Origin: Oceanospirillales bacterium
GTDB taxonomy: Bacteria > Pseudomonadota > Gammaproteobacteria > Xanthomonadales > SZUA-36
NCBI GenBank assembly: GCA_003232965.1
Contig: QIKG01000119.1
Coordinates: forward strand, 1-10,992
Length of the DNA stretch: 10,992 bases
Direction: 5' to 3'
The notes beneath the pieces are model-generated. The model did no database searches, was not told the DNA's origin, and worked only from the letters and a program-made list of their open reading frames with translations. Shown in pieces: positions 1 to 5,664 of the stretch. The position numbers and the translations under genes were made by a program. Numbering within the stretch: the stretch's first letter is position 1; every line of letters starts with the position of its first letter.

Positions 1-39
1 CGCTTTAAAAACTGGTTTAAACGCCCGAGTGACGGATGA
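1..39 (+). CDS. 3' end of an upstream gene (partial)
   Basis: Frame 1 is open from the window edge to a TGA at 37-39 and would end in the basic, aromatic tail RFKNWFKRPSDG. Its stop shares an ATGA with the birA start (ATG 36-38). Such 4-base overlaps are typical of translationally coupled operon genes. Only 12 codons are visible, so the product cannot be named. In E. coli birA overlaps the end of murB, but this tail does not let me say it is MurB. The open frame alone could be chance; the overlap is the main support. Confidence 0.4.
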   Translation, partial: RFKNWFKRPSDG

Positions 40-1028
40 ATCCGCAACAGTTACAACTCCTGCAATTACTGGCAAGTGCAAACACAGTAAGCGGACAGCA
101 ATTGGGGGCGGCATTGGGTATTTCCCGAAATGCCGTATGGAAACACCTACAAAAACTGCGTGAACTTGGGCTGGAAATTAAAGCGGTTTCCGGCAGTGGT
201 TACCAATTACTCAGCCCTTTGGAGCTCTTTGATAAAGATCGCATTCTCGCGCTAATCGCACAGAATTCGCTGCAACTGCCCGGGCAACTCATTCTTAAAA
301 TGACAACCGAATCAAGCAATGATGACCTCAACAATTTACCCCGCGACCAGCACCATGGCAGCGTAGTCATTGCAGAGCACCAATCCGCCGGCCGCGGTCG
401 CCGGGGGCGTTCATGGGTATCGCCTTTCGGGCGAAACATCTATCTTTCTATGGGTTGGGAATTCCAACATGGTATTAATCAGGTTGCAGGCCTATCGCTA
501 CTGACCGGTGTTGCGGTAGTTAAAGCCTTAAGAACATTCCAGGTTAAGGATACCCGGCTTAAATGGCCAAATGACATATTACGCGGCCCAGATACGGCGC
601 TTGCCAAACTGGGGGGTTGTCTAGTGGAAGTCAACGGCGATATCGCCGGCCCCTGCCAGGCCACTATCGGTATAGGCCTGAATCTGCGACTGGCTGACTC
701 ATCTCAAATTGATCAAAGTTGGGCAGATTTACGCGATCATGAAAGCTTATCCCGCAATGCACTTGTGGCTGAAATAATTAGCCAATTGCTGCAACTACTG
801 CCCGTGTTTTCCACCCGGGGTTTGCAACCATTTATCCCCGACTGGAACAAGTATCATGCCTATGCCGGAAAGCTTGTAAAGCTCACAGGGCAGGAAACAA
901 ACATCAGTGGTACCGCCATTGGTATCGATGAGCAAGGCGGCTTATTAGTCAGCAATAAAACAGGACAAACCACCATTCACAGCGGTGAAGTCAGTTTGTT
1001 TCCAATTAATACACCTCCTCAAGACTAA
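36..1028 (+). CDS. birA: Bifunctional biotin-protein ligase / biotin operon repressor BirA
   Basis: BirA activates biotin with ATP to biotinyl-AMP and attaches it to a lysine of the biotin carboxyl carrier protein of acetyl-CoA carboxylase. The N-terminal winged helix lets the biotinyl-AMP form repress biotin synthesis genes. The 330 residues are close to E. coli BirA (321). A helix-turn-helix lies at about 18-42 (GAALGISRNAVWKHLQKL). The biotinyl-AMP loop GRGRRGR is at 119-125, KWPND at 176-180, a likely catalytic lysine at K191, and GIGLN at 212-216. A C-terminal SH3-like domain covers roughly the last 55 residues. It is therefore the full two-function type, not a ligase-only form. The start at 36 overlaps the stop of the upstream frame; the Shine-Dalgarno sequence is weak, which fits coupling. 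The next gene starts 62 bases downstream; the pantothenate kinase gene often found there is absent. Confidence 0.96.
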   Translation: MNPQQLQLLQLLASANTVSGQQLGAALGISRNAVWKHLQKLRELGLEIKAVSGSGYQLLSPLELFDKDRILALIAQNSLQLPGQLILKMTTESSNDDLNNLPRDQHHGSVVIAEHQSAGRGRRGRSWVSPFGRNIYLSMGWEFQHGINQVAGLSLLTGVAVVKALRTFQVKDTRLKWPNDILRGPDTALAKLGGCLVEVNGDIAGPCQATIGIGLNLRLADSSQIDQSWADLRDHESLSRNALVAEIISQLLQLLPVFSTRGLQPFIPDWNKYHAYAGKLVKLTGQETNISGTAIGIDEQGGLLVSNKTGQTTIHSGEVSLFPINTPPQD

Positions 1029-1033
1029 TTTTC

Positions 1034-1063
1034 TGTGATCACACGAGCCTATACGACTATAAT
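1034..1063 (+). promoter_or_regulatory. Candidate promoter for the SPOR protein gene
   Basis: The gap after birA contains a perfect TATAAT at 1058-1063. The matching -35 area (about 1034-1040) is poor, but it coincides with the perfect 10-base palindrome TGTGATCACA at 1034-1043. The palindrome lacks the 6-base spacer of a CRP site, so I do not call it one. Transcription would start near 1070, giving a leader of about 20 bases with no evident Shine-Dalgarno sequence before the ATG at 1091. Confidence 0.3.
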
Positions 1064-1090
1064 GACAACTCATTCCATTGATGTATTACT

Positions 1091-1798
1091 ATGCTGAGTC
1101 GTTTTCTCCTAATCCTTCTAATAACCATCAATATTCTTGTAGTTGGCTGGTTTATGCTTCAACCACCTGTAGCTGAGAATATTGACACCTCACAGGCAAA
1201 CACACAGCCTGAAAGGCTGCTGGCTGATGATCAGAATGTTATTGAGCTACAATTGCTTTCCGAAACCGACCCGAATGCCGAGTTTGCTAGCATTTGTGCC
1301 ACCATCGGCCCGCTAGAAAGCGCCGCCATGGTTCGCCGTTTACGCGATCGCCTGAGCGCCTATGCATCACGCATCCGAGAACGCCAGACAGAAGCCCGGG
1401 TAGAACGCGGATTTTGGGTTTATCTGCCCATCGCCAATTCCCGCAATGCTGCTATCGAATACACTAACCAATTAGGGTCCATGGGAATCAATGATTATTT
1501 TGTGGTTACCTCCGGTGAAATGCAGAATGCCGTATCTCTAGGCCTGTATAACGATCTTCCGAATGCTGAAATACGACAGAAACAATTGCAAGCCTTAGGC
1601 TTTAACCCGCAACTGGGTGCCCGGCGGGAATATGAAACCCGCTACTGGCTCGACTACCAACTTCTGGATGATGTCGAGTCACCTTGGAAGAGCATTTCAC
1701 ACTCCACAGCGGATGCCCGGCGCTTCCAAATTCAATGCTGGCAAGAGGACAGCCTGCCTGAAACCAGTGAAGATAGTATGGAAGTGGCAATTAATTAA
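1091..1798 (+). CDS. Membrane-anchored SPOR-domain protein
   Basis: This 235-residue protein begins with a single hydrophobic segment (about 4-22) that looks like an uncleaved inner-membrane anchor, so the rest should be periplasmic. Residues about 106-180 (from GFWVYLPIANSRNAAIEY to FNPQLGARREYE) have the spacing of a SPOR domain: a first strand, a helix, a G-x-x-D-Y/F strand, then S/L-G-x-Y and a second helix. SPOR domains bind peptidoglycan stripped of stem peptides, often at division sites. A SPOR protein next to birA and tRNA genes is a known gammaproteobacterial arrangement, which supports the call. Residues 70-105 are charged and helical, perhaps a spacer. Two cysteines (C69, C216) could form a disulfide. 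No catalytic motif is visible, so any cell-wall role is inferred. It is not a recognised FtsN or DamX by length or sequence. Confidence 0.75.
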   Translation: MLSRFLLILLITINILVVGWFMLQPPVAENIDTSQANTQPERLLADDQNVIELQLLSETDPNAEFASICATIGPLESAAMVRRLRDRLSAYASRIRERQTEARVERGFWVYLPIANSRNAAIEYTNQLGSMGINDYFVVTSGEMQNAVSLGLYNDLPNAEIRQKQLQALGFNPQLGARREYETRYWLDYQLLDDVESPWKSISHSTADARRFQIQCWQEDSLPETSEDSMEVAIN

Positions 1799-1819
1799 CG
1801 ATTTATTTGTAGCAAATGA

Positions 1820-1848
1820 TTGCCAAAGCGGCTGTTTTTCCATACAAT
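1820..1848 (+). promoter_or_regulatory. Sigma-70 promoter of tRNA-Thr with GC-rich discriminator
   Basis: A TTGCCA -35 box (1820-1825) and a TACAAT -10 box (1843-1848) are separated by exactly 17 bases. The following stretch, GCACGCCCCC, is GC-rich. That kind of discriminator is typical of stable-RNA promoters that respond to ppGpp, so stringent control is likely. Transcription should start near 1855, about 30 bases before the mature tRNA. The promoter starts about 20 bases after the stop of the SPOR gene. Confidence 0.65.
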
Positions 1849-1859
1849 GCACGCCCCCA

Positions 1860-1879
1860 AGTTGTTTGTGTAAACAACT
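1860..1879 (+). other. Hairpin in the 5' leader of the tRNA-Thr precursor
   Basis: AGTTGTTT (1860-1867) is perfectly complementary to AAACAACT (1872-1879), with a GTGT loop. The hairpin ends 6 bases before the mature 5' end of tRNA-Thr and lies inside the expected primary transcript. It could affect RNase P or other processing of the leader. It has no T-run, so it is not a terminator. The pairing is seen directly; the role is inference. Confidence 0.45.
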
Positions 1880-1885
1880 GCATGT

Positions 1886-1961
1886 GCCGGTATAGCTCAG
1901 CTGGTAGAGCAACTGATTTGTAATCAGTAGGTCCCGAGTTCGACTCTTGGTGCCGGCACCA
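1886..1961 (+). tRNA. tRNA-Thr (anticodon UGU), CCA encoded
   Basis: This is a complete 76-base cloverleaf. The acceptor stem pairs GCCGGTA (1886-1892) with TGCCGGC (1951-1957), with one G-U pair. The anticodon TGT is at 1919-1921, with T33 before it and A37 after it. The T-loop TTCGACT is at 1939-1945, the discriminator is A1958, and CCA (1959-1961) is encoded. It closely matches the E. coli threonine tRNA with anticodon UGU, which reads ACA and other ACN codons. E. coli thrU also lies near birA, ahead of tyrU, glyT, thrT and tufB; here the tRNA stands alone. A run of seven T residues (1962-1968) follows immediately and may help end transcription, though no separate hairpin precedes it. Confidence 0.97.
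1946..1961 (+). repeat. 16-base exact repeat, copy 1 (3' end of tRNA-Thr)
   Basis: CTTGGTGCCGGCACCA covers the 3' half of the T-stem, the 3' acceptor strand and the CCA end. The identical sequence lies at 4226-4241. tRNA 3' ends are the usual attachment sites of tyrosine integrases, so this could be an attL/attR-like pair, but no integrase lies between the copies. The inner 12 bases, GGTGCCGGCACC, are a perfect palindrome. Confidence 0.6.
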
Positions 1962-1992
1962 TTTTTTTATAACCTTGCGGGATAACTAACCG

Positions 1993-1998
1993 TATAAT
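1993..1998 (+). promoter_or_regulatory. TATAAT box 8 bases before the thioesterase start
   Basis: A perfect TATAAT, within CGTATAATC, lies 8 bases upstream of the ATG at 2007, and no Shine-Dalgarno sequence is visible. If this is a real -10 box, transcription would begin at or within a base or two of the start codon, giving a leaderless mRNA. No good -35 box sits 16-18 bases upstream. The gene might instead be read through from the tRNA. Confidence 0.3.
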
Positions 1999-2006
1999 CA
2001 TCCACT

Positions 2007-2420
2007 ATGATTGGTATCTTTGAATTTCCATACACAGTACTGGGCTCTGACATTGATGAGCTTAATCATGCGGCAAACTATCATTATTTGCGCTGGATGC
2101 AGAATGCAGCGGTGGCTCACTCAAGTGCTAACGGCTGGGGTTCGCAAAAATATCTAGCTTTAGGCTCAGGTTGGGTCGCAAGATCGCATAGTATTGTTTA
2201 CCTCAAGCCGGCCTATGAAGGCAATGCGCTGATTATAAAAACCTGGGTTAGTGCGGTAAAATCCGCCACTTCACTACGACATTATGAAATAATGCATGCT
2301 GGCGGGGAAATCCTGGCCAAAGCTGAAACCAGCTGGGCATTTATTCGTTTCAAAACACAGAAACCTACACGAATCCCACATGAAGTGGCAAAATGCTTTA
2401 AATTAGTTGAAATCACTTAG
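2007..2420 (+). CDS. Hotdog-fold acyl-CoA thioesterase family protein
   Basis: This 137-residue protein belongs to the 4-hydroxybenzoyl-CoA thioesterase / YbgC / FadM group, which hydrolyses acyl-CoA thioesters in the cytoplasm. The family signature is near the N-terminus: D15-x-D17-x-x-x-H21-A-A-N24-x-x-Y27-L-R-W-M. D17 is the likely catalytic aspartate. The more usual G-H-V-N-N motif is N-H-A-A-N here, so the central helix is present but the motif is slightly changed. The following segment (GWGSQKYLALGSGWVARSHSIVYLKPAYEGNALIIKTWV) fits the strands of the hotdog sheet. Length is normal for the family, and such proteins act as dimers or tetramers. The substrate cannot be told from sequence. 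The gene starts 45 bases after tRNA-Thr, and the secreted prolyl isomerase gene begins 50 bases after its stop; no functional link between the two is evident. Confidence 0.88.
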   Translation: MIGIFEFPYTVLGSDIDELNHAANYHYLRWMQNAAVAHSSANGWGSQKYLALGSGWVARSHSIVYLKPAYEGNALIIKTWVSAVKSATSLRHYEIMHAGGEILAKAETSWAFIRFKTQKPTRIPHEVAKCFKLVEIT

Positions 2421-2456
2421 TATTTATCCGTAAACCACCGGATTGAACAACAACCC

Positions 2457-2464
2457 TGAGGAGA
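2457..2464 (+). promoter_or_regulatory. Ribosome binding site fixing a TTG start
   Basis: TGAGGAGA is a strong Shine-Dalgarno sequence 6 bases before a TTG codon at 2471. The TTG start gives a standard signal peptide. The next in-frame ATG is M31, which would remove the export signal, so TTG is the likely start. Confidence 0.75.
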
Positions 2465-2470
2465 AAACCC

Positions 2471-4312
2471 TTGCTTCAAACATCATTCACTTTTAAAAAA
2501 CTACTGTTTGCAATTGTACTTTACTCGGTCTCAACGGTCGTTGGTGCAACTACAGTTATTATGCAAACCTCTCTTGGCAATATTGAAATCGAACTTTTCG
2601 ATGATGAAGCGCCCGGAACGGTTGCAAACTTTCTCAATTATGTGAATGACGGCGATTATGAAGACTCATTCATCCACCGAAGTGTTCCCGGTTTTATAAT
2701 CCAGGGTGGTGGCTTTGCTTTTAAGAATAATGCGGTAGTTAATGTACCAACTGACCCACCGATTGCCAATGAATTCAACCGATCTAACCTGCGTGGAACC
2801 ATCTCTATGGCCAAGCTCGGCGGCGATCCAAACAGTGCAACCAGCCAGTGGTTTATTAACCTAGCCGATAATCCCAACCTCGATGGTGACGATGGCCAGG
2901 GTGGTGGATTTTTTACAGTTTTCGGGCAAGTTGTTGCCAGTAGCATGAGTGTGGTTGATGCCATTGCCGCCCTTAATCGTGTGAATGCAGGCGGTGCTTT
3001 GGGTGAATTACCCGTACGCAACTACGCGGGCGGAAATATACTGGAAGAAAACCTGATATTCGCAAATGTAATATTAGCCACAGAGCCGCCAGTAAATTCA
3101 GATTGTGATTCGCAGTTTGTCTCTCAAAACCCTAATGAACTAGTGCTTGATATACTACCAACAGGCGCTGATGATACCGCTAACATTCAATGCGCACTTG
3201 ACTTGGCAGCTAAATCTGGAGTGCCCGTGGTTCGTCTAGGCAGAGCTGAATATACTATTTCCAACATCTTAGTTACAGGGTTTAACGGGAGCTTCCAAGG
3301 CTCAACGCGCGCTGATAGCATCCTTAATATTACCGATCAGAGTATCTCTTGTACTAGCATGGAGAGCCAGGGTTTAAGCTCTGCTGCAATTAAGTTTGTC
3401 ACCGGCGAACCTCGCCTGCGATTTATGACTATCACAGCCGGCAACCCCTGTACATCGGGTGACCCTCTGAAAAACCTGATTCACTTTACCGGACTAGATG
3501 CAAACGACAGTAGCTGTAAAAATGATGTCATATTTGGAACCATTGATAGAGTCACTATTGCAGGGCCTGGCAGGGATTCCAGCATTATATCCGCCATCGG
3601 CGTTACCCCAGAAGCCGCCGTACTGGGGGGCTGTAAAAATACCTTGTTAGGTACATTTAAACTCAACCGTAGTGAGATTAGTGACTTTAGCACCGGCATT
3701 ACAAGTTCGATGAAATCTAGCGCACAGGTTGATGTTAACTTCAGTACTTTTATTAACAATTCAACCGCAATTTCTCTGGCAGACTCAAATCAGTCAACCA
3801 CCATCACTGCAAATGTATTTAACAGTGAAAACTCAGACCCGGCCAGCAGCACGGCTTATGGAATATTAGTCACCACCTTGGCGGCAGATGCACCCTCTAA
3901 AACCCGGGTTGTGATTAACAACAACCAGTTCAATTTCACTGACAGTACTAATAACTCAGGAAATGCAATTACAGCTGGTGTTTTTAATACGGTTATCCAG
4001 GATGTCAGCATCTCCATTACCAACAACAACTTCACCCTGGCTGGTCAAGAGCTGATTGCTATCAACGGAATTGATATTAACAACGCCACGGTTTCAACCA
4101 ATAGATTCAGCGGCGTCGGGTTCTATGGCATTCTAGCCGACCGTAGTAATTCTTCGGGGATATCTGACTGGACAATTACTGCAAATACTGGCTTTGGTAG
4201 CTTTACATCAATGAGCGACATTTTGCTTGGTGCCGGCACCAGCCAATTTATTATAGGGCCTAACCAGAACGCCACTACCGATGACCAGGGCAGTGGTAAC
4301 ACCATCCTTTAA
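2471..4312 (+). CDS. Secreted cyclophilin-type prolyl isomerase fused to a beta-helix-like domain
   Basis: A 613-residue protein from a TTG start behind a strong ribosome binding site. Residues 1-26 form a signal peptide (KK, hydrophobic core, cleavage likely after VVGA), so it should be periplasmic or secreted. Residues 27-203 are a cyclophilin domain, the fold that isomerises peptidyl-proline bonds. The active-site stretch FIHRSVPGFIIQGGG (67-81) has R70, F75 and Q78 at the places of human CypA Arg55, Phe60 and Gln63. SQWFIN (125-130) and VFGQV (150-154) complete the site, so activity is likely. Bacterial PpiA-like proteins are about 190 residues and end here. The extra 410 residues begin TGADDTANIQCALDLAA (231-247), a sequence typical of pectate-lyase-like right-handed beta-helices. 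They continue with Asn- and Ser/Thr-rich rungs such as INNNQFNF and ITNNNFTLAG. No catalytic lyase residues, membrane anchor or sorting tail are recognised. Ligand and role of the beta-helix are unknown. Confidence 0.85.
   Translation: MLQTSFTFKKLLFAIVLYSVSTVVGATTVIMQTSLGNIEIELFDDEAPGTVANFLNYVNDGDYEDSFIHRSVPGFIIQGGGFAFKNNAVVNVPTDPPIANEFNRSNLRGTISMAKLGGDPNSATSQWFINLADNPNLDGDDGQGGGFFTVFGQVVASSMSVVDAIAALNRVNAGGALGELPVRNYAGGNILEENLIFANVILATEPPVNSDCDSQFVSQNPNELVLDILPTGADDTANIQCALDLAAKSGVPVVRLGRAEYTISNILVTGFNGSFQGSTRADSILNITDQSISCTSMESQGLSSAAIKFVTGEPRLRFMTITAGNPCTSGDPLKNLIHFTGLDANDSSCKNDVIFGTIDRVTIAGPGRDSSIISAIGVTPEAAVLGGCKNTLLGTFKLNRSEISDFSTGITSSMKSSAQVDVNFSTFINNSTAISLADSNQSTTITANVFNSENSDPASSTAYGILVTTLAADAPSKTRVVINNNQFNFTDSTNNSGNAITAGVFNTVIQDVSISITNNNFTLAGQELIAINGIDINNATVSTNRFSGVGFYGILADRSNSSGISDWTITANTGFGSFTSMSDILLGAGTSQFIIGPNQNATTDDQGSGNTIL
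4226..4241 (+). repeat. 16-base exact repeat, copy 2 (inside the isomerase fusion gene)
   Basis: This copy is identical to 1946-1961, the 3' end of tRNA-Thr. Here it is read as codons 586-590 (L-G-A-G-T) of the cyclophilin/beta-helix gene, 24 codons before its stop. The two copies bracket 2,264 bases with the thioesterase gene and almost all of the fusion gene. Because the reading frame runs through it naturally, chance or local conversion is as possible as an integration scar. Confidence 0.6.
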
Positions 4313-4321
4313 GAGACTATT

Positions 4322-4355
4322 ACACTCCCCGAGGAAGTCGGGGAGTGTTCATTTT
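4322..4355 (+). terminator. Intrinsic terminator after the isomerase fusion gene
   Basis: An 11-base perfect stem (ACACTCCCCGA, 4322-4332, with TCGGGGAGTGT, 4338-4348) and a 5-base loop GGAAG are followed by TCATTTT. It starts 9 bases after the stop codon of the plus-strand gene. The convergent cbpA gene ends at 4421, so the hairpin may also stop cbpA transcripts, though the minus-strand side is poor in T. The remaining bases to 4420 hold nothing I recognise. Confidence 0.82.
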
Positions 4356-4420
4356 ACGCGTAGTATCGTTCAGCTAATAAAGCTACTGAGATATTGAAAT
4401 TTAAACCAATTTGATCTAAT

Positions 4421-5365
4421 TCAGACTAAATTAAGCTTTTCCCTTGGGTTAAATTCCACTTCTTCACGCATTTTTTCATACAAAGCTTTAGTCTTATTAT
4501 CGCTAACCGGCGGCAATACAACTTGCAAAACCACATAGAAATCACCAGCGGGTGTGCCCGGTAAACCACGGCCTTTAATGCGCATTTTTTTACCTGTTTG
4601 TGAGTCTTCAGCAATTTTCAATCCAACCTTGCCCTGTGGTGTCGGCACTTCAATTGTTGCGCCTAAAGCCGCTTCCCACGGTGCTAGGGGTAAGTTCATA
4701 AAAATATCTTTACCCTCTATTGTATATAAGTGGTGTTTTTTGAACTGCACCTCAAGCAATAAATCACCGTCTGGCCCAGCACCCGTACCGGGACTACCCT
4801 GGCCTGCGAGACGGATGCTTTGTCCTTCGCGGATACCCTTGGGGATTTTCACATTCAGACGACGCAGTTTTGCAACAGGTCTGCCATAGTCATCGTGCTC
4901 TGGAATCTGCAAGCTGAAATTACGCGTAATGCCATCAATAGCGTCTTCGATATCGATGCTGACACGGGCACGGATATTTTCACCACGGGCGCTATAAGCC
5001 TGTTGCTGACCACCGTATTGTGCGCCGCCTCCGCCACCGAATAAGTCTTCAAAAAAGCTACTGAAACCCGAGGCACCGCCGTGCCCACCACCAAAGCCAG
5101 TTTGCTGTTGCCAGCCCGAAGGTCGCTGAAACCCCTGTTGCCCAGCTTTCCAGTTCGCACCCAGTTGATCATAGGCTGCGCGTTTATCTTTATCCTTCAG
5201 AACTTCGTAGGCTTCACCGACCTCTTTGAATTTTTCTGTAGCGTCTGCTTCTTTGCTAACATCGGGATGAAATTTACGCGCCAGTTTTCTGTAGGCTCGT
5301 TTAAGCTCATCTTGTGATGCCTTGCGTTCAACCCCTAAGATTTTGTAATAGTCTTGATATTCCAT
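4421..5365 (-). CDS. cbpA: DnaJ-like co-chaperone CbpA
   Basis: A class B J-domain protein of 314 residues (E. coli CbpA has 306). It stimulates the ATPase of DnaK and delivers substrates; in E. coli it also binds curved DNA and is abundant in stationary phase. The J domain (5-66) carries the essential HPD at 33-35. A Gly/Phe-rich linker (about 77-115, with GFSSFFEDLFGGGGG) follows, then two beta-sandwich substrate domains (about 130-205 and 210-290) and a C-terminal dimerisation tail. There is no zinc-finger CxxCxGxG, which separates it from DnaJ. The minus-strand start has a good Shine-Dalgarno sequence, AGGGGA, about 6 bases upstream. E. coli cbpA is followed by cbpM, which encodes its specific inhibitor. 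No cbpM is present here; the next gene downstream is convergent. It is divergently placed from apaH. Confidence 0.93.
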   Translation of the reverse strand: MEYQDYYKILGVERKASQDELKRAYRKLARKFHPDVSKEADATEKFKEVGEAYEVLKDKDKRAAYDQLGANWKAGQQGFQRPSGWQQQTGFGGGHGGASGFSSFFEDLFGGGGGAQYGGQQQAYSARGENIRARVSIDIEDAIDGITRNFSLQIPEHDDYGRPVAKLRRLNVKIPKGIREGQSIRLAGQGSPGTGAGPDGDLLLEVQFKKHHLYTIEGKDIFMNLPLAPWEAALGATIEVPTPQGKVGLKIAEDSQTGKKMRIKGRGLPGTPAGDFYVVLQVVLPPVSDNKTKALYEKMREEVEFNPREKLNLV

Positions 5366-5424
5366 TTATTTCCCCTGGACTGCCCTAGGATGTAAAGCAC
5401 ACGGCGGTCCTGATTAATTCCTAC

Positions 5425-5452
5425 ATATTACCTAACTTTTCGGCAATCACAA
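5425..5452 (-). promoter_or_regulatory. Candidate sigma-70 promoter of cbpA
   Basis: Read on the minus strand, TTGTGA (5452-5447) and TAATAT (5430-5425) are separated by 16 bases. The start would be near 5418, leaving a leader of about 50 bases that ends with AGGGGA and the cbpA ATG at 5365. Both boxes are near consensus, but an AT-rich region gives such matches by chance. Confidence 0.4.
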
Positions 5453-5640
5453 TGAGGATCCCACTCAATTTATCATTCACTCTACAAATCAATATCTCGC
5501 CTAAGAGCGCCTACTGTTGGTGCACGATCACTTGCAGGATCTAGGTATTAGTATAAATGCGGGTTTTTAGGCGCTTTTTCAAGCGTAAAAGCTACGCTGA
5601 TATTAACCCTGCTATAGGCTACAGCAAACACCTTATTAAC

Positions 5641-5658
5641 AGGAGTTTATCGTATAAT
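5641..5658 (+). promoter_or_regulatory. AGGAG and TATAAT elements before apaH
   Basis: A strong AGGAG (5641-5645) lies 19 bases before the ApaH ATG at 5665, too far to serve it, and no in-frame start codon is nearer. A perfect TATAAT (5653-5658, in CGTATAATC) lies 6 bases before the ATG. As a -10 box it would give a transcript starting at the ATG itself. No good -35 box is visible. The two elements cannot both be used in the ordinary way. Confidence 0.3.
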
Positions 5659-5664
5659 CGCAGT

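Larger units (their letters stand above)
5366..5664. other. Divergent intergenic region between cbpA and apaH
   Basis: This 299-base region must hold the 5' signals of both genes. On the minus strand a plausible cbpA promoter lies at 5425-5452. On the plus strand the apaH frame is open upstream to an ATG at 5557, but the added 36 residues are basic and lack the ApaH family pattern, so I read them as non-coding. I see no clear heat-shock sigma-32 promoter, tRNA or other RNA gene. ksgA and apaG, which precede apaH in many gammaproteobacteria, are not here. Confidence 0.6.

Noticed and set aside
1034..1043. TGTGATCACA as a CRP site
   Set aside because: CRP half-sites need a 6-base spacer (TGTGA-N6-TCACA). 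Here they abut, so only a generic palindrome is recorded.
1962..1968. T7 run after tRNA-Thr as a stand-alone intrinsic terminator
   Set aside because: There is no separate GC-rich hairpin before it; the only pairing is the tRNA itself, so it is mentioned only under the tRNA.
2007..4312. Complete integrative element between the 16-base repeats
   Set aside because: There is no integrase, excisionase or phage gene, and the second repeat is part of a continuous reading frame, so only the repeat is reported.
4820..5317. Open frames opposite cbpA
   Set aside because: They are antisense shadows of a well-supported chaperone gene, with no start signals and no recognisable protein features.
5557..5664. 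N-terminal extension of ApaH from the ATG at 5557
   Set aside because: The added residues are basic and unrelated to ApaH, and family members start at the position of 5665. The nearest ribosome-like site to 5557 is poor.
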